DNA from: Heritagella caecorum
GTDB taxonomy: Bacteria > Bacillota > Clostridia > Oscillospirales > Acutalibacteraceae
NCBI GenBank assembly: GCA_904419035.1
Contig: CAJFQL010000025.1
Coordinates: 1 to 32,028 of the forward strand
Direction: 5' to 3'
Length of the DNA: 32,028 nt
Shown here: one piece after another, positions 24,216 to 32,028 of the stretch
How the letters are laid out: the number at the start of each line of letters is the position of its first letter
Position numbering within the stretch: the first letter of the stretch is position 1
Made by a program: the position numbers and the translations under genes
The notes under the pieces: generated by a model
Told to the model about the DNA's origin: nothing
Database searches by the model: none
The model's input: only the letters and a program-made list of their open reading frames with translations

Positions 24216-27212
24216 ATGACTTTTGAAAAACTGCATGAAAATCCTTCTCAGTTACATCCGGGCGCGGAAGAAAACCGGGCCTATTATGTACCCGCCGCCA
24301 CGCGGGACGAAGCGTTAAGCGGCCAGTCTTCCCGGCGCCTTTTCCTGTCGGGCAACTGGCTTTTCCGGTATTTTGAAAGCTTTGACGAAGCATTTTCCGA
24401 AGATGGTTCACTCTTACAAGTCGAAGCGGATTTTGATGAAGTTCCGGTACCTTCCTGTTGGCAAACATTGGGCTATGACCGCCACCAGTACACCAATATC
24501 CGCTACCCGTTCCCCTTTGATCCACCCTATGTGCCGCAAGAGAATCCCTGCGGGCTGTATCTGCGTTCTTTTACCCTGACAAAAGAGCAGCTTGCCATGG
24601 ACAGCTATCTGAATTTTGAAGGGGTCGATGCCGGCTTTTATGTGTGGGTCAACGGCCTGTTTGCTGGGTACAGCCAGGTTTCCCACAGTACCAGTGAGTT
24701 TCTCATTTCGCCCTTCCTGCAGGAAGGCGAAAACCAACTGTGCGTACTGGTTGTCAAATGGTGCTTTGGCAGTTATATGGAAGACCAGGACAAGCTGCGC
24801 ATGAGCGGTATTTTCCGTGATGTATACATCTTGTTGCGGCCCCGGGACCATGTGCGGGATTTCACCGTGCGCACGGCTTTGCCCGGCGCCATTACGGTAA
24901 CGACCGACTGTGTGGGAACCCCGCCGGTTTCTGTTACGTTGCTGTCCCCCGAAGGCTCCTGCCTGGAAACCCGTGACATTCAAAAGGACACGGTTACGTT
25001 TTCGGTCGCTGATCCGGTACTTTGGACTGCTGAAACGCCGGTTCAGTACACCCTGCTGTTGGAAACCCCCGATGAATGCATCGCCCAGAAAGTGGGGATT
25101 CGAGAAATCGCCGTACGCGATGGCGTTGTAGAACTCAACGGCACCCCCATCACCTTCCGCGGTGTCAACCGCCACGACAGCGATCCCGTCACCGGGTACA
25201 CCATCAGCCGGGAACAGGCCCTAAAGGACCTGCAGCTGATGAAAGAACACAATATCAACGCCATCCGCACCAGCCACTATCCCAACGCCCCCTGGTTCCC
25301 GCAGCTGTGCAGCGAACTAGGCTTTTACGTGATCGGGGAAGCCGATCTGGAAACCCACGGGGTGTGCACGGTATTAAACGGCCGCTTTTCCACCATCGCC
25401 CGGGACCCCATGTTCCACGACGCCATTTTGGACCGGGTGCAGCGCGATGTGATCCGCGATAAAAACAACGCCTGTATCGTCATGTGGAGCCTTGGCAACG
25501 AATCCGGATATGGTCAAAATATGGTCGACGCCGCCAAATGGGTCAAATCGTACGACCCCACCCGTCTGGTTCACTATGAAAGCGTGGGGTATGACCCGTC
25601 CGACGCCGAGTACGACCAGAGCTGCCTGGATCTGAAAAGCCGCATGTACGCGTCCCCTGCGGAAATCGACGCGTATTTTGCCGATCCTTCCAACAAAAAG
25701 CCGTTTATCCAGTGTGAGTATGTCCACTCCATGGGCAACGGGCCGGGGGACATCGAAGACTATGTGCAGCAAATGATGAAATACCCCGGGTTCTGCGGCG
25801 GCTTTGCGTGGGAATGGTGTGACCACGCGGTGTATATGGGCCGCACGCCCGATAATCGGGAAAAATATGCCTATGGCGGCGATTTTGGGGAGTTCCCCCA
25901 TGACGGCAACTTCTGTATGGATGGGCTGGTGTATCCCGACCGCACGCCGCACACCGGCTTGCTGGAATACAAAAATGCCATGCGTCCTCTGCGGGCCCGG
26001 TGGGAAAATGAACCCGGCGGCGCGGTAATTCTGACCAACCACCGTGATTTTACCGAAGCGTCTTCCCTGTTTACGGTTCGGTATGAAGTGCGCCGCAGTG
26101 GGGAAACCATGCGCCGGGGCACCTTGCCGCTGCCGCCGCTGCCGCCCCATGAGTCCGTGCGGGTGGAGCTGCCCTGCCGGCTGTTAACGGAAGGCGACCG
26201 CTCCGTGGTACTGTCCTATTCCCTGAAAAAAGACGACGGCATACTGCCCGCCGGGTTCCCGGTGGGGTTTGACGAACTGGTCATTTCGTCGGAGGTGGAC
26301 ATGCCCAGTTTTGTGTGCGAAGAAGAACCCTCCCTGCAGCAGACGGGCAACCAGATCGTTATCACCGGCAATGACTTCCGGTATGTCTTTTCCCGGCGGC
26401 GGGGCCTGTTTGACACCATGGTGAAAAACCAGATAACGCTCCTTGCTAAACCCATGGAACTGAACATCTGGCGAGCCCCGACGGATAATGACCAATATGT
26501 CGCATCCATGTGGCGGCAAGCGGGCTATGACCGGGCCTTCCCCCGGATGTACACCTGTGACAGCCGCCTGGAAGACGGCAAAGTGGTCATTAACTGCCGC
26601 ATGGCGCTCTCGGCGGTTTACCTGGAAAACATTCTGGCCATCCAGGCCCGGTGGGAGATCGACGGCAGCGGCCATGTACTTGCCTCCCTCCACGCGGTGC
26701 GTAACGAAAACTATGTGACCCGCGGCATCCCGGGGGTTCCCGACGGCACCAAAATTTTCTTGCCTCGCTTTGGTGTGCGCCTGTTCCTGCCCAAAGAATT
26801 TGCCCATTTGTCCTATACCGGGTACGGCCCGTTGGAAAGCTACAGCGATAAGCACCTGGCTTCGTCCCTCGGCTGCTACAGCTCCCGGGTGGAAGACGAA
26901 TGGGAAGGCTACTTAAAGCCCCAGGAAAACGGCAGCCACTGGGGCGTGCGCACCATGCGGCTGCGCAGCGAGGCGGCCGCTTTGCAGGTGTGGGCCCCCA
27001 CCCCGTTTAGCTTCAGTGCCTTGCCTGTCACCCAGGAAGAACTCACCGAGAAGCGGCATGATTACGAAACCCAACCCTGTGATTATACCGTATTGTGCCT
27101 CGATTATAAGCAAAGCGGCATTGGCTCCAATAGCTGCGGTCCCATGTTGCGGGAGGATTTGCGTTTGCAGGAACACGAATTTACGTTTACGTTCCTGCTC
27201 GACCCCCACTAA
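24216..27212 (+). CDS. lacZ: Beta-galactosidase, glycoside hydrolase family 2
   Basis: A 998-residue LacZ-type enzyme that hydrolyses lactose and other beta-galactosides. There is no signal peptide, so it is cytoplasmic. Five-domain layout: sugar-binding domain (VPVPSCWQTLGYDRHQYTN), Ig-like domain, TIM barrel (FRGVNRHDSDP, AIRTSHYPNAPWF), Ig-like domain and C-terminal small-chain domain. The acid/base is Glu429 (WSLGNESGYG) and the nucleophile Glu501 (IQCEYVHSMGN). GAAAGGAG is about 11 nt before the ATG. It is divergent from the glycosyltransferase and I found no clear promoter. No lactose transporter lies nearby. Confidence 0.96.
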   Translation: MTFEKLHENPSQLHPGAEENRAYYVPAATRDEALSGQSSRRLFLSGNWLFRYFESFDEAFSEDGSLLQVEADFDEVPVPSCWQTLGYDRHQYTNIRYPFPFDPPYVPQENPCGLYLRSFTLTKEQLAMDSYLNFEGVDAGFYVWVNGLFAGYSQVSHSTSEFLISPFLQEGENQLCVLVVKWCFGSYMEDQDKLRMSGIFRDVYILLRPRDHVRDFTVRTALPGAITVTTDCVGTPPVSVTLLSPEGSCLETRDIQKDTVTFSVADPVLWTAETPVQYTLLLETPDECIAQKVGIREIAVRDGVVELNGTPITFRGVNRHDSDPVTGYTISREQALKDLQLMKEHNINAIRTSHYPNAPWFPQLCSELGFYVIGEADLETHGVCTVLNGRFSTIARDPMFHDAILDRVQRDVIRDKNNACIVMWSLGNESGYGQNMVDAAKWVKSYDPTRLVHYESVGYDPSDAEYDQSCLDLKSRMYASPAEIDAYFADPSNKKPFIQCEYVHSMGNGPGDIEDYVQQMMKYPGFCGGFAWEWCDHAVYMGRTPDNREKYAYGGDFGEFPHDGNFCMDGLVYPDRTPHTGLLEYKNAMRPLRARWENEPGGAVILTNHRDFTEASSLFTVRYEVRRSGETMRRGTLPLPPLPPHESVRVELPCRLLTEGDRSVVLSYSLKKDDGILPAGFPVGFDELVISSEVDMPSFVCEEEPSLQQTGNQIVITGNDFRYVFSRRRGLFDTMVKNQITLLAKPMELNIWRAPTDNDQYVASMWRQAGYDRAFPRMYTCDSRLEDGKVVINCRMALSAVYLENILAIQARWEIDGSGHVLASLHAVRNENYVTRGIPGVPDGTKIFLPRFGVRLFLPKEFAHLSYTGYGPLESYSDKHLASSLGCYSSRVEDEWEGYLKPQENGSHWGVRTMRLRSEAAALQVWAPTPFSFSALPVTQEELTEKRHDYETQPCDYTVLCLDYKQSGIGSNSCGPMLREDLRLQEHEFTFTFLLDPH

Positions 27213-27224
27213 TTTCTATGAACG

Positions 27225-27269
27225 AAAAGAGGACGGCGCTAAGCTTTGCTTTGACGCCGCCCTCTTTTT
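27225..27269 (+). terminator. Terminator of lacZ
   Basis: AAAAGAGG and CGGCG pair with CGCCG and CCTCTTTTT around one mismatch (A27233/C27260), and the T-run follows. Confidence 0.85.
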
Positions 27270-27284
27270 CTTAACCAACGAAGC

Positions 27285-27314
27285 GAGGCCGTTTGCCAAA
27301 AAGCAAACGGCCTC
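27285..27314. repeat. Perfect 12-bp hairpin without a T-run
   Basis: GAGGCCGTTTGC (27285-27296) and GCAAACGGCCTC (27303-27314) with a 6-nt loop. Neither strand has a T-run after it, so it is not a plain terminator. Confidence 0.6.
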
Positions 27315-27445
27315 ACCTTTATCAGCCTTTTTCACAGGCTCCTTTTTCAAATGTGGGCCAGCCCCTCTGGCTAGGCCCTTCGAAATATCGCTTTCTACGA
27401 TGTTAAGTGTATGCCATTTTGACCCAAAATACAAGGTTTTGGCGC

Positions 27446-27461
27446 CTTAAGAATTCTTAAG
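27446..27461. repeat. 16-bp perfect palindrome
   Basis: CTTAAGAATTCTTAAG, an AT-rich dyad with no spacer. It is more like a protein-binding site than an RNA hairpin. It lies between the lacZ and MATE terminators. Confidence 0.5.
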
Positions 27462-27479
27462 TTTTCGCAAAGAAATTGC

Positions 27480-27524
27480 AAAAAAATTGCCTATTCGGTT
27501 TGTAGGAAAACGAATAGGCAATTT
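27480..27524 (-). terminator. Terminator of the MATE gene
   Basis: 14-bp perfect arms (27511-27524 and 27484-27497) and a minus-strand T-run (27480-27486). It lies about 25 nt after the MATE stop. Confidence 0.9.
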
Positions 27525-27549
27525 CTATCTTTCTGGCCTCGTTACCTTA

Positions 27550-28914
27550 TCACGCGGCCGACGGAGCATCCAGCGGACGCAGCATTTTTCTGCGGCAACG
27601 GTAGAAGAATCCTAAGCTTCCCAGGAAGGAAACCACTTCCGCAATGGGGAACGCATACCACACCGCCTGCACGCTGATGCTGGCCAGGAAATACGCCACC
27701 GGCACCAACACAATCAGCTGCCGCAGCAGCGAAATCATCAGGCTGTAGGTACCCTTGCCCACTGCCTGGAACAACGTGGAAAACAGAATACCCAAAGCCG
27801 CCGGCAAAAAGCACAAGCTGATGGTCCGCAGCGCCGGGATCCCAATATCCAGCATGTTTTGCGAAGCATTAAAGATTTGCAGGAACACGTCCGGAATCGC
27901 CCAGAACAGCACAGTACCGACGGCCATAATCAGCAGTGCAATACTAATGCCGATCTTTAAGGCCGACATCAGCCGCTTGTGGTTGCGAGCCCCGTAATTA
28001 TACCCCATAATCGGCATCACACCGTGGGTCAGACCGAACACCGGCATGAAAACAAAGGACTGGAGCTTAAAATAAATGCCGAATACCGCCACCGCCGTGG
28101 ACGAAAAGCCCACCAGAATAGCGTTCATGGCGATGTTCATTACGGAGCTGATGGCCTGCATAATGATGGACGGAATGCCCACCACGTAGATGTTCCGAAT
28201 GGTCTGCCAATTGGGACGGAATCCACGCAGCCGGATTTTCACCGCATGATCTTTGGTCAGTACCACAATAATAGCAACAACCATGGCGGCGTGCTGGCCA
28301 ATAACCGTGGCAATGGCAGCTCCCGCTACCCCCATTTGCGGAATAAACGCAAAACCGAAAATGAACATGGGGTCAAGAATGATGTTGACAATAGCCCCTG
28401 TCAGCTGAAAAATCATCGGCCAGATCATATTGCCGGTCGCCTGCAACGTTTTTTCCAAGTTGCATTCGATAAAAACACCCAACGACCAAATACAGCAAAT
28501 CGACAGATAGCTGGTACCGCCCGCATAAATTTCACTGTCGGATGTATACATGCCGATAAACGCACCCGAAAAAAACAGCCCGAACAGGAAAAACAGCACC
28601 CACGTAAGCACCCCCAGGAACATGCCATGGGTGGCCGCCGAATCCGCTTCTTCCTGGTTGCCTTCCCCCAACCGGCGGGCAATCAGGGAATTGATCCCAA
28701 TGCTGGTTCCCACCGCAAAGGCAATGAGCAGCATCTGAATGGGATACGCCAGCGAAACAGCCGTCAGCGCATTTTCGCTCACCTGGGATACGAAGTAACT
28801 GTCCACCACATTATACAATGCCTGCACCAGCATGGAAAACATAGCCGGTAATGACATTGAAATAATCAGTGGCAGCATTTTGGCTGTCCCCATTTTGTTC
28901 TGTGTTGCTTCCAT
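27550..28914 (-). CDS. MATE family efflux transporter
   Basis: A 454-residue polytopic transporter of the multidrug and toxic compound extrusion family, which exchanges drugs or metabolites for Na+ or H+. Marks: LPAMFSMLVQALYNVVDSYF in helix 1, GINSLIARRLGEGNQEEAD after helix 2, a repeat of the same layout in the second half (GLTHGVMPIMGYNYGARN), and 12 hydrophobic segments expected. The ATG at 28914 is chosen with GGAG 9 nt upstream; a GTG two codons earlier sits too close to it. It has its own promoter and terminator. The substrate is unknown. Confidence 0.92.
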   Translation of the reverse strand: MEATQNKMGTAKMLPLIISMSLPAMFSMLVQALYNVVDSYFVSQVSENALTAVSLAYPIQMLLIAFAVGTSIGINSLIARRLGEGNQEEADSAATHGMFLGVLTWVLFFLFGLFFSGAFIGMYTSDSEIYAGGTSYLSICCIWSLGVFIECNLEKTLQATGNMIWPMIFQLTGAIVNIILDPMFIFGFAFIPQMGVAGAAIATVIGQHAAMVVAIIVVLTKDHAVKIRLRGFRPNWQTIRNIYVVGIPSIIMQAISSVMNIAMNAILVGFSSTAVAVFGIYFKLQSFVFMPVFGLTHGVMPIMGYNYGARNHKRLMSALKIGISIALLIMAVGTVLFWAIPDVFLQIFNASQNMLDIGIPALRTISLCFLPAALGILFSTLFQAVGKGTYSLMISLLRQLIVLVPVAYFLASISVQAVWYAFPIAEVVSFLGSLGFFYRCRRKMLRPLDAPSAA

Positions 28915-28951
28915 TATCACAAGCTCCTTCTCGTAATTTTAACTATTTAAG

Positions 28952-28980
28952 AGTATACCGAAAAACATACAAAAACGCAA
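28952..28980 (-). promoter_or_regulatory. Promoter of the MATE gene
   Basis: Minus strand TTGCGT (28975-28980), 17-nt spacer, TATACT (28952-28957). Confidence 0.6.
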
Positions 28981-29066
28981 CGGGGCAGACCCGCCGATTT
29001 TCACAGGAAAAACCGGCTTGTTTTTAGAATTATTCCTGAATTCTCCTTTTTTTTCTTTGGGGCGTA

Positions 29067-29075
29067 TGGTATAAT
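29067..29075 (+). promoter_or_regulatory. Extended -10 promoter of secA
   Basis: TGGTATAAT, with TG at 29067-29068 and TATAAT at 29070-29075. The -35 region is a T-run without a consensus box. Confidence 0.7.
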
Positions 29076-29153
29076 AACAGGGTGTATGGATATAGACAGA
29101 GGACTGGGCTCGGAAAACCACCGAACCCTGATCAATGAGGTGAATTTCCTTTC

Positions 29154-31904
29154 ATGAAAAAGACTTTTCTCACTTCCCTTTTTGGAAGTTACAGCCAACG
29201 GGAACTCAAACGCCTTGACCCCATTCTCCAAAGCGTACTGGATCTGGAAGATACCTACAAGGCCATGAGTGACGAAGAGCTGAAAAACCAGACGCCGCTT
29301 TTAAAAGAGCGGCTGCAAAACGGCGAAACGCTGGACGACATTCTGCCCGATGCGTTTGCCGTGTGCCGGGAAGCTTCGTCCCGGGTACTGGGCATGCGCC
29401 ACTTCCCGGTACAGATCATCGGCGGCATTGTGCTGCACCAGGGCCGCATCGCCGAAATGAAAACCGGTGAAGGCAAAACCCTGGTGGCCACTTTGCCCGC
29501 TTACCTCAACGGCCTGTCGGGGGAAGGCGTGCATATCGTCACGGTGAACGACTACCTAGCCCGCCGCGACAGCGAATGGATGGGCAAGCTGTACCGCTGG
29601 CTGGGGCTTTCCGTTGGGCTGATCGTTCACGATATGCCAAACGACGAACGCCGCCGGGCGTATAACGCCGATATCACCTATGGCACTAATAACGAATTGG
29701 GGTTTGATTATCTGCGTGACAACATGGTGATCTACAAAGAACGCCGGGTACAGCGTGGGCATAATTTTGCCATCGTGGACGAAGTGGACTCCATTTTGAT
29801 CGATGAAGCCCGTACGCCCCTGATCATTTCCGGCCAGGGGGAAGAATCCACGGAACTGTACACCATTGCCGACCGGTTCGCCCGCACGTTAAAGTGCACC
29901 CACGTAACGGAACTGAACCAGAAGGAAGATAACGACGAGCTGTACAAAGATTACGATTATGTGGTCAACGACAAAGCCCGTACCGCTTCCCTGACCCGTC
30001 GCGGCGTGAAAAAGGCCGAAGTGTACTTTAATGTGGAAAACCTAACGGACGCCGATAACCTGACCATTGTGCACCACATCAACCAGGCCATTCGCGCCCA
30101 CGGCATTATGAAGCGCGACATCGACTACGTGGTCAAAGACGGCCAGGTCATCATTGTCGACGAATTTACCGGCCGTTTGATGTACGGCCGCCGCTTTAAC
30201 GAAGGCCTGCACCAGGCCATCGAAGCCAAAGAAAATGTGAAGGTCGCCCACGAAAGCAAAACACTGGCTACCATTACGTTCCAGAACTTCTTCCGGCTTT
30301 ACAAAAAGCTGTCCGGTATGACCGGTACCGCCATGACGGAAGAGACGGAATTTAACGAAATCTACCGGCTGGATGTAGTGGAAATTCCCACCAACAAACC
30401 TGTCCAGCGGAAAGACCTGCCCGATCTGGTCTATAAAACCGAAAAGGCTAAATTCAACGCCGTCATCGACGACATTGTGGAACACCACGAAAAAGGCCAG
30501 CCGGTGCTGGTGGGCACCATTTCCATTGAAAAATCGGAACAGCTCAGCTCTATGCTCAAACGCCGTGGTATCCGTCATGAAGTGCTCAACGCGAAGTACC
30601 ATGAAAAAGAAGCCCAGATCATCGCCCAGGCCGGTAAGAAAGGCGCCGTGACCATTGCCACCAACATGGCCGGCCGTGGTACCGATATTATGCTGGGCGG
30701 CAACGCCGAATATATGGCCAAAGACGAAATGCGCCGCATGCAGTACAGCGAAGAGCTGATCAGCGAAGCGACGGCCTTTGGCGATACGGATAACGAAGAA
30801 ATTCTGGACGCCCGCCGCACCTTCAGTGAACTGGAGAAAAAATACAAGGATGAGATCCGCCCCGAAGCCGACGAAGTGCGTGCCTGTGGCGGGTTATATA
30901 TCATCGGCACCGAACGCCACGAATCCCGCCGGATTGATAACCAGCTGCGCGGCCGTTCCGGCCGTCAGGGCGACCCGGGTTCCAGCCGGTTCTATATTTC
31001 GCTGGAAGACGATTTGATGCGGCTATTCGGCGGCGACCGCATTGGCACCATGATGGACCGGCTCAATGTGGCCGACGATGTGCCGATCGAAGCCAAAATG
31101 CTCACGAAGACCATCGAAAATGCCCAGCTGAAAGTGGAAGCCCGCAACTTCGACATCCGGAAAAATGTGCTGCAGTATGACGACGTGCTGAACCGTCAGC
31201 GCGAAGTTATCTATAAGCAGCGCAACGAAGTACTCGATGGCGCCGACCTGAAAGAAGCCATTTTGCGCATGATCGATTCCGCCCTGGAAGCGAAAGTGGA
31301 ACGCTACCTGCCCAAGAATGTGGAACACGACAACTGGGATATGGACGGCCTGCGGGAATCGTACATGGGCTGGCTCATCGGGGAAGACGATCTGCAATTT
31401 ACCAAAGATGAAATCGAAGATCTGGATCCGGAATTCGTGGTCAACGAATTGCAAAAGAAGGCCCACGAACTGTACGAAAAACGGGAACAGGAATTCACCC
31501 CTGCCATTACCCGCGAGCTGGAACGCGTGATCCTGCTGAAGAACGTGGACCGTTACTGGATGGATCACATCGACGCCATGGAAGAACTCAAGCGCGGTAT
31601 CAACCTGCGGGCCTACGCCCAGCGGAACCCCGTCGTGGAATACCGTGTGGAAGGCTCGGATATGTTCGATGCCACCATTAACCAAATCCGGGAAGACACG
31701 GCCCGCATGATGCTCACCGTCAAACTACGCACCCAGGAAGAACCCAAACGGGAACAGGTTGCCAAGCCCACCACCGCTACCGGCGGCGATGGCAGCGACA
31801 AAAAACGCCCGGTGCGTGCAGGCAAAAAGATCGGACGCAACGATCCCTGCCCCTGCGGCAGCGGGAAAAAGTACAAAAAGTGCTGCGGCCGGTTTGAAGA
31901 TTAA
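29154..31904 (+). CDS. secA: Preprotein translocase ATPase SecA
   Basis: The motor ATPase that drives secreted proteins through SecYEG at the membrane. Marks: Walker A MKTGEGKTL (about residues 102-110), IVDEVDSILIDEARTPL, GMTGTAMTE, TNMAGRGTDIMLGGN, RQGDPGSSRFYISLEDD, and the C-terminal zinc SEC-C motif CPCGSGKKYKKCC, which binds SecB or lipids. The 916 residues are full length. GAGGTG lies about 11 nt before the ATG. It has an extended -10 promoter. Its terminator appears to be cut by the IS element that begins 27 nt after the stop. Confidence 0.98.
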   Translation: MKKTFLTSLFGSYSQRELKRLDPILQSVLDLEDTYKAMSDEELKNQTPLLKERLQNGETLDDILPDAFAVCREASSRVLGMRHFPVQIIGGIVLHQGRIAEMKTGEGKTLVATLPAYLNGLSGEGVHIVTVNDYLARRDSEWMGKLYRWLGLSVGLIVHDMPNDERRRAYNADITYGTNNELGFDYLRDNMVIYKERRVQRGHNFAIVDEVDSILIDEARTPLIISGQGEESTELYTIADRFARTLKCTHVTELNQKEDNDELYKDYDYVVNDKARTASLTRRGVKKAEVYFNVENLTDADNLTIVHHINQAIRAHGIMKRDIDYVVKDGQVIIVDEFTGRLMYGRRFNEGLHQAIEAKENVKVAHESKTLATITFQNFFRLYKKLSGMTGTAMTEETEFNEIYRLDVVEIPTNKPVQRKDLPDLVYKTEKAKFNAVIDDIVEHHEKGQPVLVGTISIEKSEQLSSMLKRRGIRHEVLNAKYHEKEAQIIAQAGKKGAVTIATNMAGRGTDIMLGGNAEYMAKDEMRRMQYSEELISEATAFGDTDNEEILDARRTFSELEKKYKDEIRPEADEVRACGGLYIIGTERHESRRIDNQLRGRSGRQGDPGSSRFYISLEDDLMRLFGGDRIGTMMDRLNVADDVPIEAKMLTKTIENAQLKVEARNFDIRKNVLQYDDVLNRQREVIYKQRNEVLDGADLKEAILRMIDSALEAKVERYLPKNVEHDNWDMDGLRESYMGWLIGEDDLQFTKDEIEDLDPEFVVNELQKKAHELYEKREQEFTPAITRELERVILLKNVDRYWMDHIDAMEELKRGINLRAYAQRNPVVEYRVEGSDMFDATINQIREDTARMMLTVKLRTQEEPKREQVAKPTTATGGDGSDKKRPVRAGKKIGRNDPCPCGSGKKYKKCCGRFED

Positions 31905-31910
31905 GAACGT

Positions 31911-31931
31911 AAAAAAAGAGGATGCTTTTTT
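31911..31931 (+). terminator. Left arm of a secA terminator, apparently interrupted
   Basis: AAAAAAAGAGGATGC (31911-31925) followed by six Ts looks like the A-tract, 5' arm and loop of a bidirectional terminator such as those elsewhere in the window. The matching 3' arm is absent because the IS end starts at 31931. A weak AAAAAAG/CTTTTTT hairpin remains. Confidence 0.45.
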
Positions 31932-32028
31932 GAACAGCACCCCATTTGTTAGACAGTATGATATACTGAATAACAAGTGGGGTGTTTTATTATGCCAAAA
32001 GGAATACCAAACAAGCGGTATACGCCGG
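31931..32028 (+). mobile_element. Left end of an IS3-family element (partial)
   Basis: The segment from 31931 begins TGAACAGCACCCC and continues with TGTTAGACAG, the layout of IS3/IS150-type terminal inverted repeats (TGAAC, a C-run, then GTTAGACA). It is followed by a transposase start. The right end and any target duplication lie outside the window. Confidence 0.75.
31992..32028 (+). CDS. IS3-type transposase OrfA (5' end only)
   Basis: Twelve codons before the window edge read MPKGIPNKRYTP, a familiar start of IS3-family helix-turn-helix OrfA proteins. GGGGTG lies about 8 nt upstream. Too little is present to say whether the transposase is intact. Confidence 0.7.
   Translation, partial: MPKGIPNKRYTP

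Larger units (their letters stand above)
27213..27549. other. Hairpin-rich intergenic region
   Basis: These 337 nt hold no convincing gene. Besides the two gene terminators they contain a perfect 12-bp hairpin (27285-27314), a smaller GCCTTTTTCACAGGC hairpin, a GGGCC/GGCCC hairpin near 27355-27380, and a 16-bp palindrome (27446-27461). A 72-codon minus frame with a TTG start and no ribosome site crosses it and is dominated by the inverted repeats. It may be a dispersed intergenic repeat or a small RNA. Confidence 0.5.

Noticed and set aside
27216..27434. 72-residue minus-strand gene between lacZ and the MATE gene
   Set aside because: TTG start without a ribosome site, low-complexity lysine-rich product, and the frame is made of inverted repeats including the lacZ terminator.
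1..32028. CRISPR arrays, tRNA or rRNA genes, prophage or defence genes
   Set aside because: No regularly spaced repeats, tRNA-like folds, rRNA segments or recognisable phage or defence proteins were seen.

Overview
The window looks like chromosome from a fairly GC-rich Clostridia member, most likely an Oscillospiraceae-type gut anaerobe. This is judged from protein style, CsoR/CopA copper control, a GntR-LacI hybrid AraR regulator, consensus sigma-A promoters and many strong intrinsic terminators. Genus cannot be assigned from the sequence alone. Almost all of it is well-formed core and carbohydrate metabolism. The only mobile DNA is the left end of an IS3-type element at the right edge.

Layout: 1-1899 (minus) holds an MBL-fold hydrolase cut by the window edge, a small HPr-like protein and an orphan ABC ATPase. 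2033-4835 (plus) holds a phosphoglucomutase/phosphomannomutase and an MFS transporter. 4888-7881 (minus) is a copper module, csoR-copA, with two CsoR-type operators around one promoter and a CopZ-like domain fused to the CopA C-terminus. 7947-10889 (minus) is an araR-araD-manA operon. 10935-16180 (plus) has a two-gene ThrE-type amino-acid exporter followed by GH31 and GH30 glycosidases. 16310-20155 (minus) is a serine biosynthesis operon, serC-serA-DUF1015. 20300-20831 (plus) is a GatB/YqeY protein. 20882-24131 (minus) is a very large two-module GT-C glycosyltransferase. 24216-27212 (plus) is a GH2 beta-galactosidase. 27550-28980 (minus) is a MATE exporter. 29154-31904 (plus) is secA, then the IS end from 31931.

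The most interesting feature is the roughly 315-nt leader of serCA. A perfect TTGACA-17-TATAAT promoter (20127-20155) is followed by a short unannotated reading frame (19935-20057). It has a good ribosome binding site and a cluster of six Ser, two Cys and one Trp codons in eleven positions. The ten bases about ten nucleotides after the last clustered Ser codon can pair with the 5' arm of a strong terminator (19806-19854) just before serC. This has the architecture of a trp-like, ribosome-mediated attenuator that senses charged tRNA-Ser. No T-box or known riboswitch motif was seen there.

Other points worth a look: a possible internal start in copA that would release a free CopZ chaperone; an IS3-type element that seems to have split the secA terminator; an HPr-like protein without the phosphocarrier histidine; a DUF1015 gene translationally coupled to serA in an operon lacking serB; an exporter subunit with an extra ~125-residue domain; and hairpins at or near the 5' ends of two mRNAs.
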